Assembly: GCA_036346225.1 (NCBI GenBank) | Contig: JARFIW010001366.1 | Coordinates: 372,001-436,000, forward strand | DNA: 64,000 nucleotides | Source: Platerodrilus igneus | Lineage: Eukaryota > Arthropoda > Insecta > Coleoptera > Lycidae | Direction: 5' to 3' | Part shown: positions 31,316 to 41,243 of the stretch, in pieces | Layout of the letters: each line of letters begins with the position of its first letter | Position numbering within the stretch: position 1 is the stretch's first letter | The notes under the pieces: generated by a model | Database searches by the model: none | What the model saw: the letters and a program-made list of their open reading frames with translations, nothing else | Told to the model about the DNA's origin: nothing | Translations under genes and position numbers: made by a program

Positions 31316-31693
31316 TCACTTTTTCCTCCTTTTAATTGGGAAATGTGTAGTATACATATCCAAATTTTGTACACGATTTTCGTTTGATCTGAGTTTCGTA
31401 TAGAGTGTAGCTTTTGGAACATTGTAGATTTCGGATGCTTCTGAACCAGTAATCCATCCTTTGTTTATTTCGTCAATGGCTTTATTTAAATCCTCTTTAG
31501 TATATGATTTAAGTTGTCTCTTTCTTTTTCTACCAGAAACGTCTGACTTGGAGTCTATGTTCTGATCTTTCGCATCAACATTATCATGTGTAGGTTTATC
31601 TTGCACTATTTTAGTATTTGCCAGAGATTCATTAGGCATACCATTCAAATGTTGGCTAGTTGAATTGTTTGATAAACTTTTTTTCATCTCCAT
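31316..31693 (-). CDS. Pipsqueak-type HTH protein 2, right arm, 125 aa (intact copy)
   Basis: ATG at 31693 after a second Met codon choice. A hydrophilic N-terminus contains the basic patch GRKRKRQLK (a likely nuclear signal, about residues 54-62). The psq HTH follows: YTKEDLNKAIDEINKGWITG then SEIYNVPKATLYTKL (residues ~65-103). The C-terminus ends PIKRRKK. Only ~70 bp separate the gene from the central spacer, so in both arms its 3' end faces the palindrome centre. Probable DNA-binding protein of the element. Confidence 0.72.
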   Translation of the reverse strand: MEMKKSLSNNSTSQHLNGMPNESLANTKIVQDKPTHDNVDAKDQNIDSKSDVSGRKRKRQLKSYTKEDLNKAIDEINKGWITGSEASEIYNVPKATLYTKLRSNENRVQNLDMYTTHFPIKRRKK

Positions 31694-31853
31694 GACAACT
31701 TCTTCTAAAATTTTATAGCATCTAAAGATATAATGCTTTCCCGCTCATTTTATTACGATGTTTACTTATCAAAATGCAAATGCAGACTATTCCAATTTTA
31801 CAATTTCGAAAAATATGTATAAATATTTACCTCCATCTAACTTCGTTGTCGTT

Positions 31854-32063
31854 CTATTCTATAATTCCTTTTTGTCGAAGTTTAGATATTATAGAGATAA
31901 TTTCATTTAGGTTATGCATATCTCGATGGTTGTGATAATCAACAGTAACTAGCAACTGCAGTCTTTCGATCAACCCATGTACATTAAAGTGAATATATGC
32001 ACCATCTGAACTGTGCTCAGTACGATGTGTATTTTTTAATACAACACCCCTTTTTATATACAT
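31854..32063 (-). CDS. Element protein E, right arm, 69 aa
   Basis: ATG at 32063. The fuller copy of the ORF at 30193-30372, with the extra end IISKLRQKGIIE. HNHRDMHNLNEI is the distinctive stretch. Unknown function. Confidence 0.42.
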   Translation of the reverse strand: MYIKRGVVLKNTHRTEHSSDGAYIHFNVHGLIERLQLLVTVDYHNHRDMHNLNEIISIISKLRQKGIIE

Positions 32064-32209
32064 CGGTATTTTAGTCCCCCGACTATTGCTTTCCTGTGTT
32101 GAATCCTCATCTTCAGAATTTGGGTGTAATCCATAGAACTTGATTCATATATTATTTGCTCTGATAGTTTATGACGAGCATTTCCATTATTTTTGCAGAA
32201 TTCATTTCC

Positions 32210-32535
32210 TCAATATTAAACTTTTGTTTTGCATCTTAAAACTTCTTTACAAACTACTTTATCATCTTTACCATCTGAGTAGATAGGTGTTGCTGTACAT
32301 CTTAGAGAACTTCCTGTGCCCATTTCCGCAGTTTGTAAATTAGTTGTTTGTATATCAGAGATGTAACTGTCTACACTTTTATCTCTTTACTCTGTGATCG
32401 TATGAGATGGTCGCGCAATGTAGACTTTGGAATCCTAAACTTCTTACTAGCAGAGTACATTGTTGCAACACCTCGTCTAACCTCATTAAGAGCTTCTTGC
32501 AAACATTCCTTGGTATACGCTTTTCTGGAAATCAT
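32210..32535 (-). pseudogene. Pipsqueak-type HTH protein 1, right arm (frameshifted)
   Basis: Mirror of 29719-30054. The HTH is intact from the ATG at 32535, but a one-base loss in an A run (near 32387) shifts the frame right after it. Confidence 0.65.
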
Positions 32536-32837
32536 TTTCAAGTTACAATGCTTTACGGTTCAATATCCGAGATAAACTAAAGTAATAATATTGTACTCAG
32601 TGAATATAAAACCGATCGAGTTTAACATAATTCGATCTATATCTGTAGTTGGAGTATAACAATTTAGTTATAAACGTTTTACAAAATTATTAATCAGAAT
32701 CGTTTTATTTAAAACTATAACATAATTTTATTGACATCTATTAATATCTGTAGATGAAATACAACAATTTAGAAACGTATAAGAAAACAAAAGTGTAATT
32801 AATAGTGTTACAAAATTTTCAGTCTTTGGCTTAAAAT

Positions 32838-33674
32838 TTAAACATCGCTCGTAAATGCGTGGAATGGAAACCTGTTGTATTCTTCCATATACTCAACTTG
32901 TTTACAAATACTGTTTTCAAACAATCTTGGGTAGGTTCTTATAAATTCGTATAATATGACCCCAATATCACTATTACTGTATTTGCTTTTAATTACATCA
33001 TGTGCGAGATTCTGTAGAACATCATTCCTATTATATCTTTCCATTGCGACATCTAACAGAAACAGATCTATATTAGGAGTACCCTTTTCCGTTAGTTCTT
33101 TTAAAGTATTAGCATGGTTGAGAACGATCTGAGATACCCTAAAAGTGCTCTAAAGTTCCTTTGGTAAATATCATATAATTCCCATCAAATGTCATCATCT
33201 TCACTAAACAATTGTTATTTAAATAAAAACGCAAGTTGTCGAATTTGCATATCTGATTTTGCATGCCAACTTCCATAGTGCGTATAATGTGTGGAAGATT
33301 TTATATAAACTTCCTAAATACGTTGAGGATACATCAAGTACGCTCTGCGAAATGGTGTCAACAAATCTAAAATTATTTTGTAATCGTCGAACGGGTTCAG
33401 GCCTACAATTATGATTTTGGAAGAAGATTTTGTTATGGTGTATGGTTTTCAAATAGTAACTTGGTTCGTTCTAACTGAATTGCGGCGTTTATACGTTCTT
33501 TATGCGCTGCGGTCGATTGGTTTTCCAAATCCTTAATTTGTTCCCACTCATTGGCTGTAATTTTAGTTCCTCCTGAAATAAACCATCTCGATGTGCCTTT
33601 CGTTGTGTTTTTATAGCATCACATCCAGTAAAAACATTTTCGCACACACTGCACGCAATACTTAAGATGTTCAT
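32838..33674 (-). pseudogene. Element protein C, right arm (frameshifted)
   Basis: Mirror of 28580-29417. The start at 33674 reads the Cys-containing N-terminus further (CENVFTGCDAIK) than the left copy does. The central NPFDDYK region and the C-terminal VEYMEEYNRFPFHAF piece (33044-32838) are in different frames. Same unresolved family. Confidence 0.5.
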
Positions 33675-34850
33675 TCTAGAAAAAATTATTGATTAACAGT
33701 TTTGAATTATACAAGTAAATATTAATTTCTTCTACGTTTGCAAAATTCAAACTAAGACTTACTCTTCTTTGTCGATAGTCCTCACACGAAATTTTAAACC
33801 AAAACTGAAAATTCAGTATTACTATTAATTACACTATAAACAACCTAACGTTTTACAAAATAAACTTAAAATGAACTTTTGGTATCATTTCCTCCGTATT
33901 TATGTACATAGAGAAAGTATAAGTATAATTTGTCCTTACATTAACCCAATTTAAATCAAATTATAGAATGTGTATTCCCGTATATTAACTAGAATTGTGG
34001 AAAGTGCTTTTATTAAATTAATAGTCAGACGTCATCGACAAACAATGCAAGGCTAATGATCATACATTTCACTAAATTTATTTAGAATATACGTCTTATG
34101 TTGAACTACATTTAAAATAGATTATCGAACCACTTTCTAGGTCAGCGTGCAGAATTAATATATGTATTATACCTTTTGGTTTAATCATTTGTATGTGGAT
34201 TTACTAATTGAAAATTTTAACAATTCTAGCCACTAATAAATATTTTTGGAGTTTAACTCTATTATCGAGCTAAATCTAAATAAAATGCAAAAGTGTTTTG
34301 CTGATAGGTTTTGAATATTAATACAATATATACAGGTCTTTGTTGGAACTAATTTTAAAAGACGTGATAATTAATTTTAATTCCCAGGAAAATTCTATAC
34401 TAATTTTATAGGTTACACCAGGGTTTATCTCAAAAGACAAACCGATACGGTTTAGAAATAGATTAAAGGTGAATTATATACGGTGTTTGCAAAGGTTAAT
34501 CTGCAAATCAGTAAGGGGTCATTCGATTTGAAAAAAAATTCCGAGGGATTTGAGAACCTGAGGAAAAACACAATAATAATTGAAATCTTACACGATGGTA
34601 TATTAAAAATACTGCTAAGAGTAATTTTGTTTAATAATTCTAAAATGGCGTTGGTGGTTAAATACATACAGGTAAAACCCACTATAAAACAATTATACGC
34701 GTCACTTTTCCAGACAAGACTTGCATATAACGCCAACTAATATAATAAGGAGCTGCGCACGCTCGACCATCGGCATAAAAGGTGAGAGCCATGTTCCAGT
34801 GCATTAGTCGTCAAAGTATTATCGAGTTTGATTAAAATTATAAATTAAAG

Positions 34851-35345
34851 ATGGATTTTTCTTGTGTTGACGTTACAAGTTATGTGCGAGTACCACAATT
34901 AAATATCAACCAACTAGTTGGTAAGTCAACCTATAGGTTAGGCGAATTTCCTTCAAATTATCACCACCATATATTAGAAGTTGGTTTTGATTTATATGGT
35001 GGTCTTCAACCTGCCATCCAAGTTATTTGCTGTAGTGGTATGTGTGCTGATTCTACGATAACATTCTCTTACTTCGATTGAAAGAAATTGTGTACTTTTC
35101 AAGTGGAATTTCAAATTCACCAATTTGCTCAAGACTCAAAACAAGTCAGATTAAATGGTTTGACTACTGGAAACGATGTTGTTGAGATACAATTGGATCA
35201 AGATTTCAAATTGCAGCTGAGCACAGCCTTTAATAGAAGTATATGGCTGTTGAACAATTTTGAAAAGAGAATTTATATAATATGGAGATTACGAAAGATG
35301 GGAATGTTATTGTGCTACCTGCGTACGAGTGCATCAAGCTATTAA
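34851..35345 (+). pseudogene. Element protein B, right arm (one nonsense codon)
   Basis: Same 165-codon frame as 26911-27405. TGG became TGA at 35079-35081 within SYFDWKKL; otherwise open. This is direct evidence of point divergence between the arms. Confidence 0.6.
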
Positions 35346-35677
35346 ATTTGCGAGAATTGATCTGTTTTAAAATGGCTGAGTTAAGGTGTAGAAACTTTCC
35401 AGAATTTTACGAAAAATTTGTTGGTGATATAAAAAAAGTATGTGGAAATACAACGGAGGAAGAAAGGGTTCAAACGTTATTAGAGGGAGATAGCAGTGCC
35501 AGTATTTCTCTGTCTAATGATTGCAGCAATTTAAATTACTTGACAGTGTTGGAACTTATTAAATGTTTCCCCATTCAGTACTTGAAATATGCAACTGCAA
35601 GGCAATCGCTTGCGCAAATGTTTAGAGATTTGGCTATCCCAGATTCGCCAGACTCTGGTTACCACAGCGGTTTATAG
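35282..35677 (+). CDS. Element protein A, right arm, 131 aa (intact copy)
   Basis: ATG at 35282. The N-terminal half has LRELICFKMAELRCRNFPEF. The C-terminal half is leucine-rich with LTVLELIKCFPIQYLKYATA and an acidic, Ser/Asp end. It overlaps the end of protein B (+2 frame). The family cannot be named. A short acidic tail is common in small virion or regulatory proteins. Confidence 0.5.
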   Translation: MEITKDGNVIVLPAYECIKLLNLRELICFKMAELRCRNFPEFYEKFVGDIKKVCGNTTEEERVQTLLEGDSSASISLSNDCSNLNYLTVLELIKCFPIQYLKYATARQSLAQMFRDLAIPDSPDSGYHSGL

Positions 35678-35769
35678 ATGTTATAAATACATATATGTAT
35701 TCTATTAAAAACATTATATTTTTCTTGATAAAGTTTGTTTTTACATATTTGTACCGCCAACATTACCAT

Positions 35770-36003
35770 AAATTATTAATAGACGTATTAAACTATCCTG
35801 TTTTTATTTTTAGGTTTAAAGTAGTGTACCCGCAAATAATAAACACAATATACCGCATGTTAACAAAAGTTGTGGGGAAATTTAAAGACGAGTTTAACGG
35901 TGACTTGGTGTTAGAATTTGTAGGTAAGAAGGCTAAGTCCTACTGTATTGTACGCGAGAAGGACACGATTAAAAAAAGATTAAAGGGATCTCACGAAGTG
36001 TAG
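35770..36003 (+). pseudogene. Family B DNA polymerase fragment, right arm
   Basis: Mirror of 26254-26500. NGDLVLEFVGKKAKSYCIVR and TIKKRLKGSH are in one open frame ending TAG at 36001-36003. It is the best evidence that element 1 derives from a polymerase-bearing Polinton-like parent. Confidence 0.72.
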
Positions 36004-36009
36004 TTAAGT

Positions 36010-36111
36010 AAAACCGCGGGTGCTACAACCTATAACGAGCATATATTCCCAAAAGTGGTGGGCATCCAGCTACGCAACAGTGCGTGGGAGAATAAGGATT
36101 CTCTCCAATAA
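36010..36111 (+). pseudogene. C-terminal fragment of a small element protein, right arm
   Basis: About 33 codons ending TAA at 36109-36111, matching YNEHIFPKVVG.QLRNS of the 73-aa ORF at 52195. This links element 1 and element 2 as one family. Confidence 0.6.
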
Positions 36112-36944
36112 GAAATTAAAGTCATTGGGTAATGGTAGAAATGTTAAACCTATAAAGGCGATTATTAATTGTGGTTTAGTGACCGCGTTTGTGCACTCTT
36201 CGAGTGTCTTCGGCAATCTTCGATTGTTTCCAAAGCATGTCATTTTCGAAAAATATGGCGTAGAAGTTATTTAAAATTAAATTGCTTTATTAGTAAGTAT
36301 TCTGTATACAACAAGTTGGGTGTTCCCTTAGCAAAGTGTTTATTTAAAATTTGTATCTTGCAATTATTAATCAATTTCTAATACACAAACATAATTAATA
36401 GAAAGTCCAAGAAAAGAAATTATATACAGTTTTCACATGTGATTCACATGCTCGTTAAGAAATTGATTTGAAACGACTTGTATTTTCCAAGCATTTAGCA
36501 TCGAGCATATCTATTGTATTTCTCAAATCATATACCCGCTAATTAATAAAAAAAGAAAGGCTACTTTCACTATACGTCACATAATTGTAAAGCAATTAGT
36601 TTGTCCTCGTCTACGTATTTTCCAACAATTTAGCATTGTGCATGTAATTATGTTAAAACCAGAAAATTTTAAGTCATGGGTTTTGCGATATTCTGAGAAA
36701 AGCACATTACTGTTTGAAAAATTATTTTAAATACTAAGCACTTATGGCTTATAAAGAACTCATTTCTATAATCTCCACGGTTTTTGATTTTGGAGATGTT
36801 TGGTTTAAGCATATGTCATAGACGAGCAAAAATTTTAATAAGATTTGAGAGCTTTAAAGGGTAACTTTGCAGGGCGTGATCCGATTTCAAATCTGTTTGC
36901 AGATTCGAATTCTACATAAAATTCTAAGTTAATTTAATGTATCG

Positions 36945-37258
36945 CATGTATAAAAAAATTTATAAGAACGCTCAAAAGTCGCTATAGGCAAGAAATCTTA
37001 AAATCAGGGTAGCTCCTTGGGGTGATGATATCTGTAAAATTCCTAGAAATTTGGGTAGCTGAGAAAATTCTAATATTAATTGATACCAAACAAGATAGGT
37101 TTATCTCGAAAGATGCATTGGTTAGACGAAGAAAACTATTTGGTTCAGAATGTTAGCGGTAAGAAATTTTAAAAATAGGTTTATCTCGAAAGATGAAAAA
37201 TTTAAGATATATTTATCTCGAAAGATGAAAAATGGTTAGTCGAAGAAAACTTTTTGGT
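36945..37258. repeat. Subterminal repeat block of element 1, right
   Basis: Mirror of 25005-25430, with GGTTTATCTCGAAAGATG copies at ~37100 and ~37178 (and a close variant at ~37208). On + the frame KFLEIWVAEKILILIDTKQ is open from about 37036 to 37095. Confidence 0.8.
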
Positions 37259-37262
37259 CCAA

Positions 37263-37583
37263 GGCGGCGGCGGTGGCGGTGGCGGTGGCGGTGGCGGTGG
37301 CGGTGGCGGTGGCGGTGGCGGTGGCGGTGGCGGTGGCGGTGGCGGTGGCGGTGGCGGTGGCGGTGGCTTGGCGGTGGCGGTGGCGGTGGCGGTGGCGGTG
37401 GCGGTGGCGGTGGCGGTGGCGGTGGCGGTGGCGGTGGCGGTGGCGGTGGCGGTGGCGGTGGCGGTGGCGGTGGCGGTGGCGGTGGCGGTGGCGGTGGCGG
37501 TGGCGGTGGCGGTGGCGGTGGCGGTGGCGGTGGCGGTGGCGGTGGCGGTGGCGGTGGCGGTGGCGGTGGCGGTGGCGGTGGCG
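37263..37583. repeat. (GGTGGC)n microsatellite, right arm
   Basis: About 321 bp, i.e. ~110 bp longer than its partner at 24794-25000, with one slipped unit near 37368. Long glycine, Ala-Val or Arg-Trp frames through it are artefacts. Confidence 0.97.
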
Positions 37584-37612
37584 CTGTCCTCGAATGAACA
37601 TATTCTCCTACT

Positions 37613-37865
37613 AGAACGATACGACAAAACAAGAGAAGATGTAATCAAATACGATAGGCGTGAGTTAGTGATGGTGAGAGTTACGAGTGAAGCCGCTACT
37701 GATAGCAGTCAAAAATTACTCTCAAAATACAAAGGACCGTTTCGAGTTACCAAGGTACTTATTAACGACCGATACGAAGTTGAAGACCTTAGAGAAAATT
37801 CAAAACGTACACCTACTGTTGCAACAGCAGACAATATAAAAAAATGGCTTATCTTTCAGGAGTAA
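37613..37865 (+). pseudogene. Ty3/gypsy integrase C-terminal region, downstream part
   Basis: Starts with the second AGAACG copy (37613-37618). DKTREDVIKYDRRELVMV leads into SKYKGPFRVTKVLINDRYEV, the chromodomain-like/SH3-like integrase tail that binds DNA or chromatin. Stop at 37863-37865. Clean frame. It is the continuation of the protein interrupted at 24763. Confidence 0.88.
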
Positions 37866-38590
37866 AGGTAAGTTTTTGATAAATTAACGTAGTAGTGTCA
37901 TTTTGTCATGTGACAACTGAAATGAGTTGAACACTTTGAATGTTCCTTGTAAAAGCTGACAAAAGCACACGGCTTTTGATTATCTACGTTATTTGACATA
38001 TCCTGTCAAAATGGAGATCGACGGATCTCTAATTAAAGTAGATCAACGGATCTTAATGCGTAACAAGGTCAACGGAACTTGTTAAAATACAGGTCAACGG
38101 ATCTCTATTGATGTTCATTTGATACTTGAAGCCAAATGAGAATATTTTCATTTCTCTTCATACGTAGATCACCGTGACGCCTGACAGGCAATTACGTCAG
38201 GATGGCCGAGTGTAAGACGAAGAAGCGTATACAGCATCACCCAAGAACACTTGTATTTATGTAGGACGATTGCTAGTTTCGAATGTTAAGTAGGCGACCC
38301 TCCTATTTTTAGAAGAGGGTTTATAAACGTAGGGTAGTGACGAGACGAAACGAGGTAGTGGGGTGGTGGATGAAGCTATTTAATTAGTGTTATTAATCTT
38401 ACATAAGCTTCTCAAAAATACAGTCCTCTGCTCGTGCCTGCATTACATCGGTAGTGAACGCAACACGTTTAAATTAGGTGTACCGTCACCTGCACGTTCC
38501 ATAAAAATTTCTTTTCACGTACACGCGGTTGTTAATGTGATCATATCGTTGGTTACTTCCAGCCATTAGATCTCGAGCCTTTCATGTCAC
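37866..38590 (+). mobile_element. Probable 3' end and LTR of the gypsy element
   Basis: Non-coding sequence directly after pol, with TATTTAATTAG and other promoter-like AT blocks near 38378 and a GC-richer start. Possible LTR limits are TGTGACAACTG (37909) and ATGTCACAACCCC near 38585. No second LTR exists to confirm them, because the 5' end of the element was replaced by BEL sequence. Contains the repeat at 38008-38110. Confidence 0.45.
38008..38110. repeat. Four spaced copies of a GTCAACGGATCT-type 12-mer
   Basis: GATCGACGGATCT, GATCAACGGATCT, GGTCAACGGAACT and GGTCAACGGATCT occur at roughly 25-34-bp spacing in the gypsy 3' region. Regular spacing of a near-identical word suggests protein-binding sites. 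No factor is identified. Confidence 0.7.
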
Positions 38591-38779
38591 AACCCCACAT
38601 AATTTTTAGAAATATACATAAAACAGTGGACCATTAACATATCATTCACGATATACGATATTATAATTTAACAAGTGTAAATATCGAAGTACTATGATAC
38701 ACACAATGTATTAATTTAAACTGTAGAAATAAACTTAAGCAGTACAAGCTAAGGTATGTATTATATTAATTTAAAAAAA

Positions 38780-39845
38780 CATTGGTATTGTAAAATTACT
38801 TCAGAATAAAACTATTTTTGAGTATATTTATTGCACACATAAACTTTAATCGAGTACCATTTTCTTCCTTTAAACAGTGTAAGGTACATATCTATTAACT
38901 TCAGAACTTCGTTCTTTTTTGGAGCAGTTTTTCTTCTTAAATGGTTCTTAATAACTGTTCTGTAGCTACCTTTTCTTCACTTGTCCGTTTCTTTACAATC
39001 TTTTTGGGTTTCTTGTTTAACATTAATGAAATCTTTCTGGCTACTATCACTGGCTTCAATATCCACATTTCCTGTATTTTCGCATTCCGAGTCACTTCCA
39101 CTGTTACTTTCGGTTTCCACTGTTTTTTCTTCTAGTGCCAGTTCATTTAATCTTCAACCTTTATATATATCTATACAATTTTTCTGCGCCAGTAATAAGA
39201 TTTTGGAAACTTTTGCTGTCTAATATATATCAGTCGGCAACCTATACCATTAGTAATGAGTTTTTGTTGTATGGCCCATAAAGATTGCGACTTGTTCTAA
39301 ATCGACAAATGTTTTCGTAACTTAGTCGAAATGAGTGTTGATGTTTTGGTAGCGTCTGCTGAAGCCAAGACTACACGTTTGCGATATATATGGTAACCAC
39401 TAATGCATGACTCGGAATGGTACAACCCAAATAAATAAGAATTATGGGCTTCAACAAAATTCTGTCCATACCCTATGGTTATATTTAATTCTCTTTAAGC
39501 TACTTTATCAAAAAGGACTGGTACCCCTTACTTTATTTATCCCGTATTACTATTCGCTTTAACTTTCTAATTAATATTTTTTCTGTTGGTGAGAGCAACT
39601 TTTCGAATTCTCTTGAAAGCTAGTTATTACGATACTTTAGGTAATCGTCCAATTGAATTCTCTACAGCTCACCCACTCTTCGTTTATTGAATAAGAGAAG
39701 ACTATAGTATTTCCTTTCAATCACATTTTTATAGTCCATTTCACTTTTATTATTTGCTATTAGTTTATTTTGAGCATTTCTGATTAGCTCGTCTAAATAT
39801 GTTTTTATTTTTGCAATATCTTTAGCCATTGGAATGAGGGGTTAT
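38780..39845 (-). pseudogene. Tyrosine-recombinase-like (Crypton-like) gene, C-terminal half
   Basis: Read from 39845 down through several frames: AKIKTYLDELIRNAQNKL, then LLLFNKRRVGEL (position of the first catalytic Arg), LSPTEKILIRKLKRI, STKLRKH (His/Arg region), QTAKVSKILLLAQK, an acidic linker (VETESNSGSDSECE), and a basic end with RKWYSIKVYV near 38800. I recognise this order from a widespread arthropod/cnidarian family of tyrosine-recombinase-like proteins related to Cryptons. The catalytic Tyr cannot be assigned with confidence. The N-terminal half lies 21 kb away at 60795-62090, separated by palindromic element 2. Confidence 0.62.
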
Positions 39846-41243
39846 AATAGAGTATTTGAGTCGTTTCTAGCGCCACAATTCCTCCAGAATCCCCCATTTT
39901 CTCACTCATTTCCTTCTGCATCCCTAGCTCATCCTTCAAGATAAATTTCTTCTGTTTGATGTCAATTAATATTAGATTTTTCTCAGCTACCTGAATTTCT
40001 AGAAATTTTTTAGATAGCATTATCTCCCCAGGGAGCTACTCCAATTTTAAGATCATCTACCAGCAGCGATTTCTGGCCGTCCTTATAAATTCTTTAGCCA
40101 TGCGACACATCGAATGAGTCTATAATTTTACGCAGAATCCGAATCCGTAAACAGATTTCAAATCCGACCACCCCTAACCATTTTACTCACAAACCCTCTA
40201 GCAGACATTAAAGATTAATTTTTTTACGATAAATCTATCTTGTTTGGTGTCAATTAATATTAGATTTTCTCAGCTACCTGAATTTCCAGGAATTTTTTAG
40301 ATGGCATCATCTCCCAGGAAGCTACCCTCATTTTAAGAATTTTTTACCAACTGGTTTTTTAATCGCCCTTTATACATTTTTTAGGGGGTTCGAGATACGG
40401 ACTCATCTTGCTGTTTTACGCAAAATTCGAATCTACAAACAGATTTAAAGTTGGGGCAGCCCCTTACCGTTTTACACACATACCCTCTAGCGAGCATATA
40501 AAAGATTATTTCTTGTTTATTTCGAGATGAATCTATCTTGTTTGGTATCAGCTAATATTAGATTTTTCTCAGCTATCCGAATTTTTAGGAATTTTTCAGA
40601 TTGTATCATCTCCTAAAGTGCTACCCCAATTTTCAGATTTTTTTTACCAGCAGCGATTTCTAATCACCTCTCTTTTATAACATCTAGAATCCTTTAACCA
40701 AACAATTAGAGGTATTCACACAAAGAAATTAAGCAGCCAAAAGTTTAATAATTTATTTTATCCGATTTACAGTTTAATAATCTAATAGAATACAATTTTT
40801 ACATTGCAAATTATAACATTATTTTATTTTCTTCGTGTAGCCGAATCCAAGCAGTTAAAAGTAACCTGTATCAAGAAAGAGATTAATGTGTTGTTTAAAA
40901 AGAGGAAACGTGTTTTCGGTCAATAAGACATATTGTTGTTAACCTAACAATATGTTTTGCCGTCTAGCGACCCCGCGTGGGGGTAAACACATGTCGCCGG
41001 GAGCGAGGGGATTATTAAGGATGAGGATGGCCGTTATATCTCATAAGTAACTTACATGCTATTATACACATACACAATAAAATATATACATATATAAGTA
41101 ACTATCCTATATCCTTATGCCCCCATTCGTAGGTTGATATGCTTCCGGGGATGATGTAACGCTTGTGATCTTAGCCCGACAAAGTAATTTTATTGATTAA
41201 CTGTGTATAAAGCTGATGTGTAATATTTACAACTGGTACGCGT
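39846..41243 (+). repeat. Left arm of element 2, outer part
   Basis: Contains three ~280-bp tandem units (39930, 40235, 40525) with TTTGRTRTCAATTAATATTAG, TTTTCTCAGCTACCTGAATT and CCAGGRAGCTACCC. It also carries the GTAGGTTGATRTGCTTCCGG block near 41131. Inverse of 59703-60790 plus 53283-53612. Cut at 41243 by the errantivirus-like element; the palindrome resumes at 50394. Confidence 0.85.

Larger units (their letters stand above)
24764..37612. mobile_element. Palindromic Polinton-like element 1 (12.85 kb)
   Basis: Begins AGTAGGAGAATATG and ends with its exact inverse CATATTCTCCTACT. It is flanked by AGAACG duplications and sits in a gypsy integrase frame. AG...CT ends with a 6-bp duplication are Polinton/Maverick hallmarks. 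Normal Polintons are 15-20 kb with terminal repeats of up to about 1 kb. Here the inverted repeats reach the middle: arms 24764-31007 and 31245-37612 around a 237-bp spacer. Each arm carries the same genes, including a piece of family B DNA polymerase. No integrase, ATPase, protease or full capsid gene is seen, so this copy is non-autonomous. An inverted duplication of one end of a larger parent is my interpretation. Confidence 0.82.
31245..37612 (-). repeat. Right arm of palindromic element 1
   Basis: Inverse of 24764-31007; longer mainly because of the expanded hexamer tract. Gene-free parts: 33700-34850 and 36280-36945. Confidence 0.95.

Noticed and set aside
24764..37612. Interpretation of the palindrome purely as an assembly artefact
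   Set aside because: Arms differ by substitutions and tract length, the centre is unique, and the ends carry a precise 6-bp duplication in a host frame. Not excluded formally, but less likely.
37202..37648. Same type of low-complexity frames in the right arm
   Set aside because: Artefact of the (GGTGGC)n tract. The true coding sequence starts at 37613 in the gypsy frame.
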